From Puccinellia tenuiflora (Eukaryota > Streptophyta > Magnoliopsida > Poales > Poaceae), in the NCBI GenBank assembly GCA_012064385.1, contig QRDG01000068.1, positions 1,311,349 through 1,375,348 of the forward strand: 64,000 nucleotides of DNA. Direction: 5' to 3'. Within the stretch, counting starts at the first letter, position 1, and the number at the start of each line of letters is the position of its first letter. This document shows, piece by piece, positions 62,250-64,000 of the stretch. A model generated the notes under the pieces. That model ran no database searches. It was not told where the DNA came from and saw nothing but the letters and a program-made list of their open reading frames with translations. A program made the translations under genes and the position numbers.

Positions 62250-62636
62250 CTAGTTGCTCCCATAAATTTAATACCGCAAGTGGTACTAGATGGAATACAA
62301 GAGGATGTGGTTGGTCGAGTAGATCGAACCTCCAGACGATGACCGGAGAAGACGGCGAAGTATCCAAGGATATGGGAGCGACTGGGACTGGAGTAGGAAA
62401 CAAGGGGAGAGGAAGTACGACCGCCTCGCAGGCACAGCTCGCCTCCAAAACTAGGGGGAAAACCAACCAAAAGGTGAACAAAATAAGTCATAACAGAGGT
62501 TTCGAGACTGGGTCAAGTCAATGACGGAGAGACACCAATTGACTTGTGGTTCGATTTTGACGGAAATTTCCGAGAATTCTCGAAATAATCTTCTGTCCCT
62601 TATCTTTACCTAATATATCTATATCTAATCTTTACC

Positions 62637-62637
<1 letters not shown>

Positions 62638-62710
<73 letters not shown>
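62638..62710 (+). repeat. (ATA)n microsatellite, about 24 units
   Basis: A perfect run of ATA triplets over about 73 bases. It is long enough to be highly variable in length between individuals. Confidence 0.95.
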
Positions 62711-62711
<1 letters not shown>

Positions 62712-64000
62712 GGAAGAGTTGTTTCTCCCAAATTTTCGTCCAACTTTTTTACTGCCCATGATTATCAAACGAAATTACAGGGATTGCCACCACCAAGTCG
62801 AGAAAAAAACGGTTCTTCTCTCGGTCGTCCTCGCAACGTTTAGTTCGTTCGTTTCCTTCGACCGAAGTGGGCCAAATTTCCAGTCGAACAGTCCACCAAG
62901 AAACCCACCAAAGTGGCCTAAACAAATTCTTGTGCTCAACTAGAACGAACGAGTTCGTACAAAGCTCCTACTCCTACCGAAACAAATCCTGCTCGATTCC
63001 GGTTTAATTTCTTATTACCCCCTCCACATGAAAATCCGCCCATATATAGCACCTCTCCTATCACGTGATTCCCACAGAAACTCCAGAAAAAATCCCAGCA
63101 AATCTATGCATAAACTCGCAGGATTTCGCTCGCCGCTGAAGCTCGAAATCGATTAGAAATTGTCCTGCGCTGCCGATTAAACAGCGCTAGCTGGCCTTGC
63201 CGACGGATCTGCTGATCTGCATGATCTCTGGGGCCGGGTACCTATGAGCTACGAACCCGCACTCGCCCGGTGTGGCCTCAGATCAACGTCGATTTAGGAG
63301 ACAACTTCTCTGGCAATGACTTGATCTACCCTCCTTATTGTTGTCGCTATGTTAATGACACGCTGCAGAGGTGCACTCAGGCACATGCGCAAAATCAGTA
63401 GCACATCAGCCGGCCGTCCAAGCCCAATCCAATAAAACAGGGAGCAAGCAAAGCAATCTACAACCGTACTGCTTTACTGCTTAAGTCTTCCTTGCTGGCG
63501 TGCTCATGGTGTGCGCCGTCCAGCCTGCGACAACGCCGATGTGGAATCAGGCAGGCTAAGGCTCTGCAAACCTGTTGAGCACCAACCTCGGCTACACAAG
63601 CCGCGCCTACCCCACCCGGCCAGAGCAGATCCCGTTCCAACCGTTGAATCAGATAGAGGAAGTACGCGGGAGTGGATAATTAGCTTTACGGGCGGCAGCA
63701 ATTGAGCAGCGGAGGCTGCATGATGGTGGCCTCGCAGGGCAGAGGAAAAGGGATCTGGACTCCGGAGAAGAAGAAGTGTTCTGTGCCTTTTCTTTTGTTG
63801 GATGTTGGATTCTTTTCTTTCTTCGAGAAACTGTGCGTGTGTCATTTTTTCTTTTTAAAATAAAATAAATGACAAATTACATGTAAAACAACTAATTTGT
63901 AGAAAACCAAAGTATACATGTTAGTAATTCACCTTCACATGTAGTTTTATTGTATCTTTCCAAATAGTTATTCAATCACAACTAAAAAAAATACTCCATC
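62711..64000. other. Right end of the window, no certain gene
   Basis: 63030-63250 looks like a promoter and leader on the plus strand: CATATATAGCACC at about 63041, then GC-moderate sequence with a short upstream frame MHKLAGFRSPLK at 63106. No following exon can be identified before the window ends. 63400-63800 has overlapping frames on both strands with no family. 63845-64000 is A/T-rich. Confidence 0.25.

Noticed and set aside
62216..62524. 102-residue ORF near the MITE upstream of MATH-BTB gene 3
   Set aside because: It starts inside the MITE, has no domain and is overlapped by equal-length frames on the other strand.

Overview
The window looks like intergenic and gene-poor DNA from a large grass genome, most likely a Triticeae or other Pooideae species. 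The grounds are wheat/barley-type gypsy LTRs, Stowaway/mariner ends (CTCCCTCC), CACTA, Helitron and hAT elements, TG-rich Pol II introns, and an expanded family of MATH-BTB genes. No bacterial-type features are present. The species is an inference.

Layout. 1-3.8 kb: three pieces of a gypsy-type LTR in opposing orientations. 4.2-13.1 kb: a Mutator-like element (MULE-1; 9-bp target duplication AATTATCCA) holding a CACTA (TSD TGC), which holds a tRNA-derived SINE-like retroposon (TSD CGAAGACGTTTTTT), which holds a hAT (TSD CCTCTGGG/CCCCTGGG). This is a four-level nest with every level delimited by its own ends. 13.2-18.7 kb: a duplicated, decayed gene tail carrying a hAT, two mariner-like elements in head-to-head inverted orientation, a small hAT MITE and LINE debris. 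19.5-24.7 kb: a complete Copia retrotransposon with an unbroken 1514-residue polyprotein. 25.0-25.6 kb: a small two-exon HMG-box gene. 26.4-27.5 kb: the first MATH-BTB gene.

29.19-50.85 kb is a second, 21.7-kb MULE (MULE-2; TSD ATTAATCAA). It encodes a MuDR-type transposase (three single-base frameshifts), a GRF-zinc-finger/coiled-coil/membrane protein gene and another unrecognised ORF. A young 13.1-kb chromovirus-type gypsy element (Tekay-like) with nearly identical 3.9-kb LTRs has inserted into the GRF-finger gene.

50.9-64 kb: an LRR-gene fragment split by a LINE, then a minus-strand MATH-BTB cluster: one frameshifted pseudogene, two intact genes and one 3'-end relic. A Helitron, local duplications, a MITE and a long TAA microsatellite lie among them.

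The host genes likely to work today are the three intact MATH-BTB genes (substrate adaptors of CUL3 ubiquitin ligases) and possibly the HMG-box gene. Everything else is mobile DNA, its cargo, or relics. All boundaries come from reading the sequence by eye; family names are from recognisable motifs, not searches.
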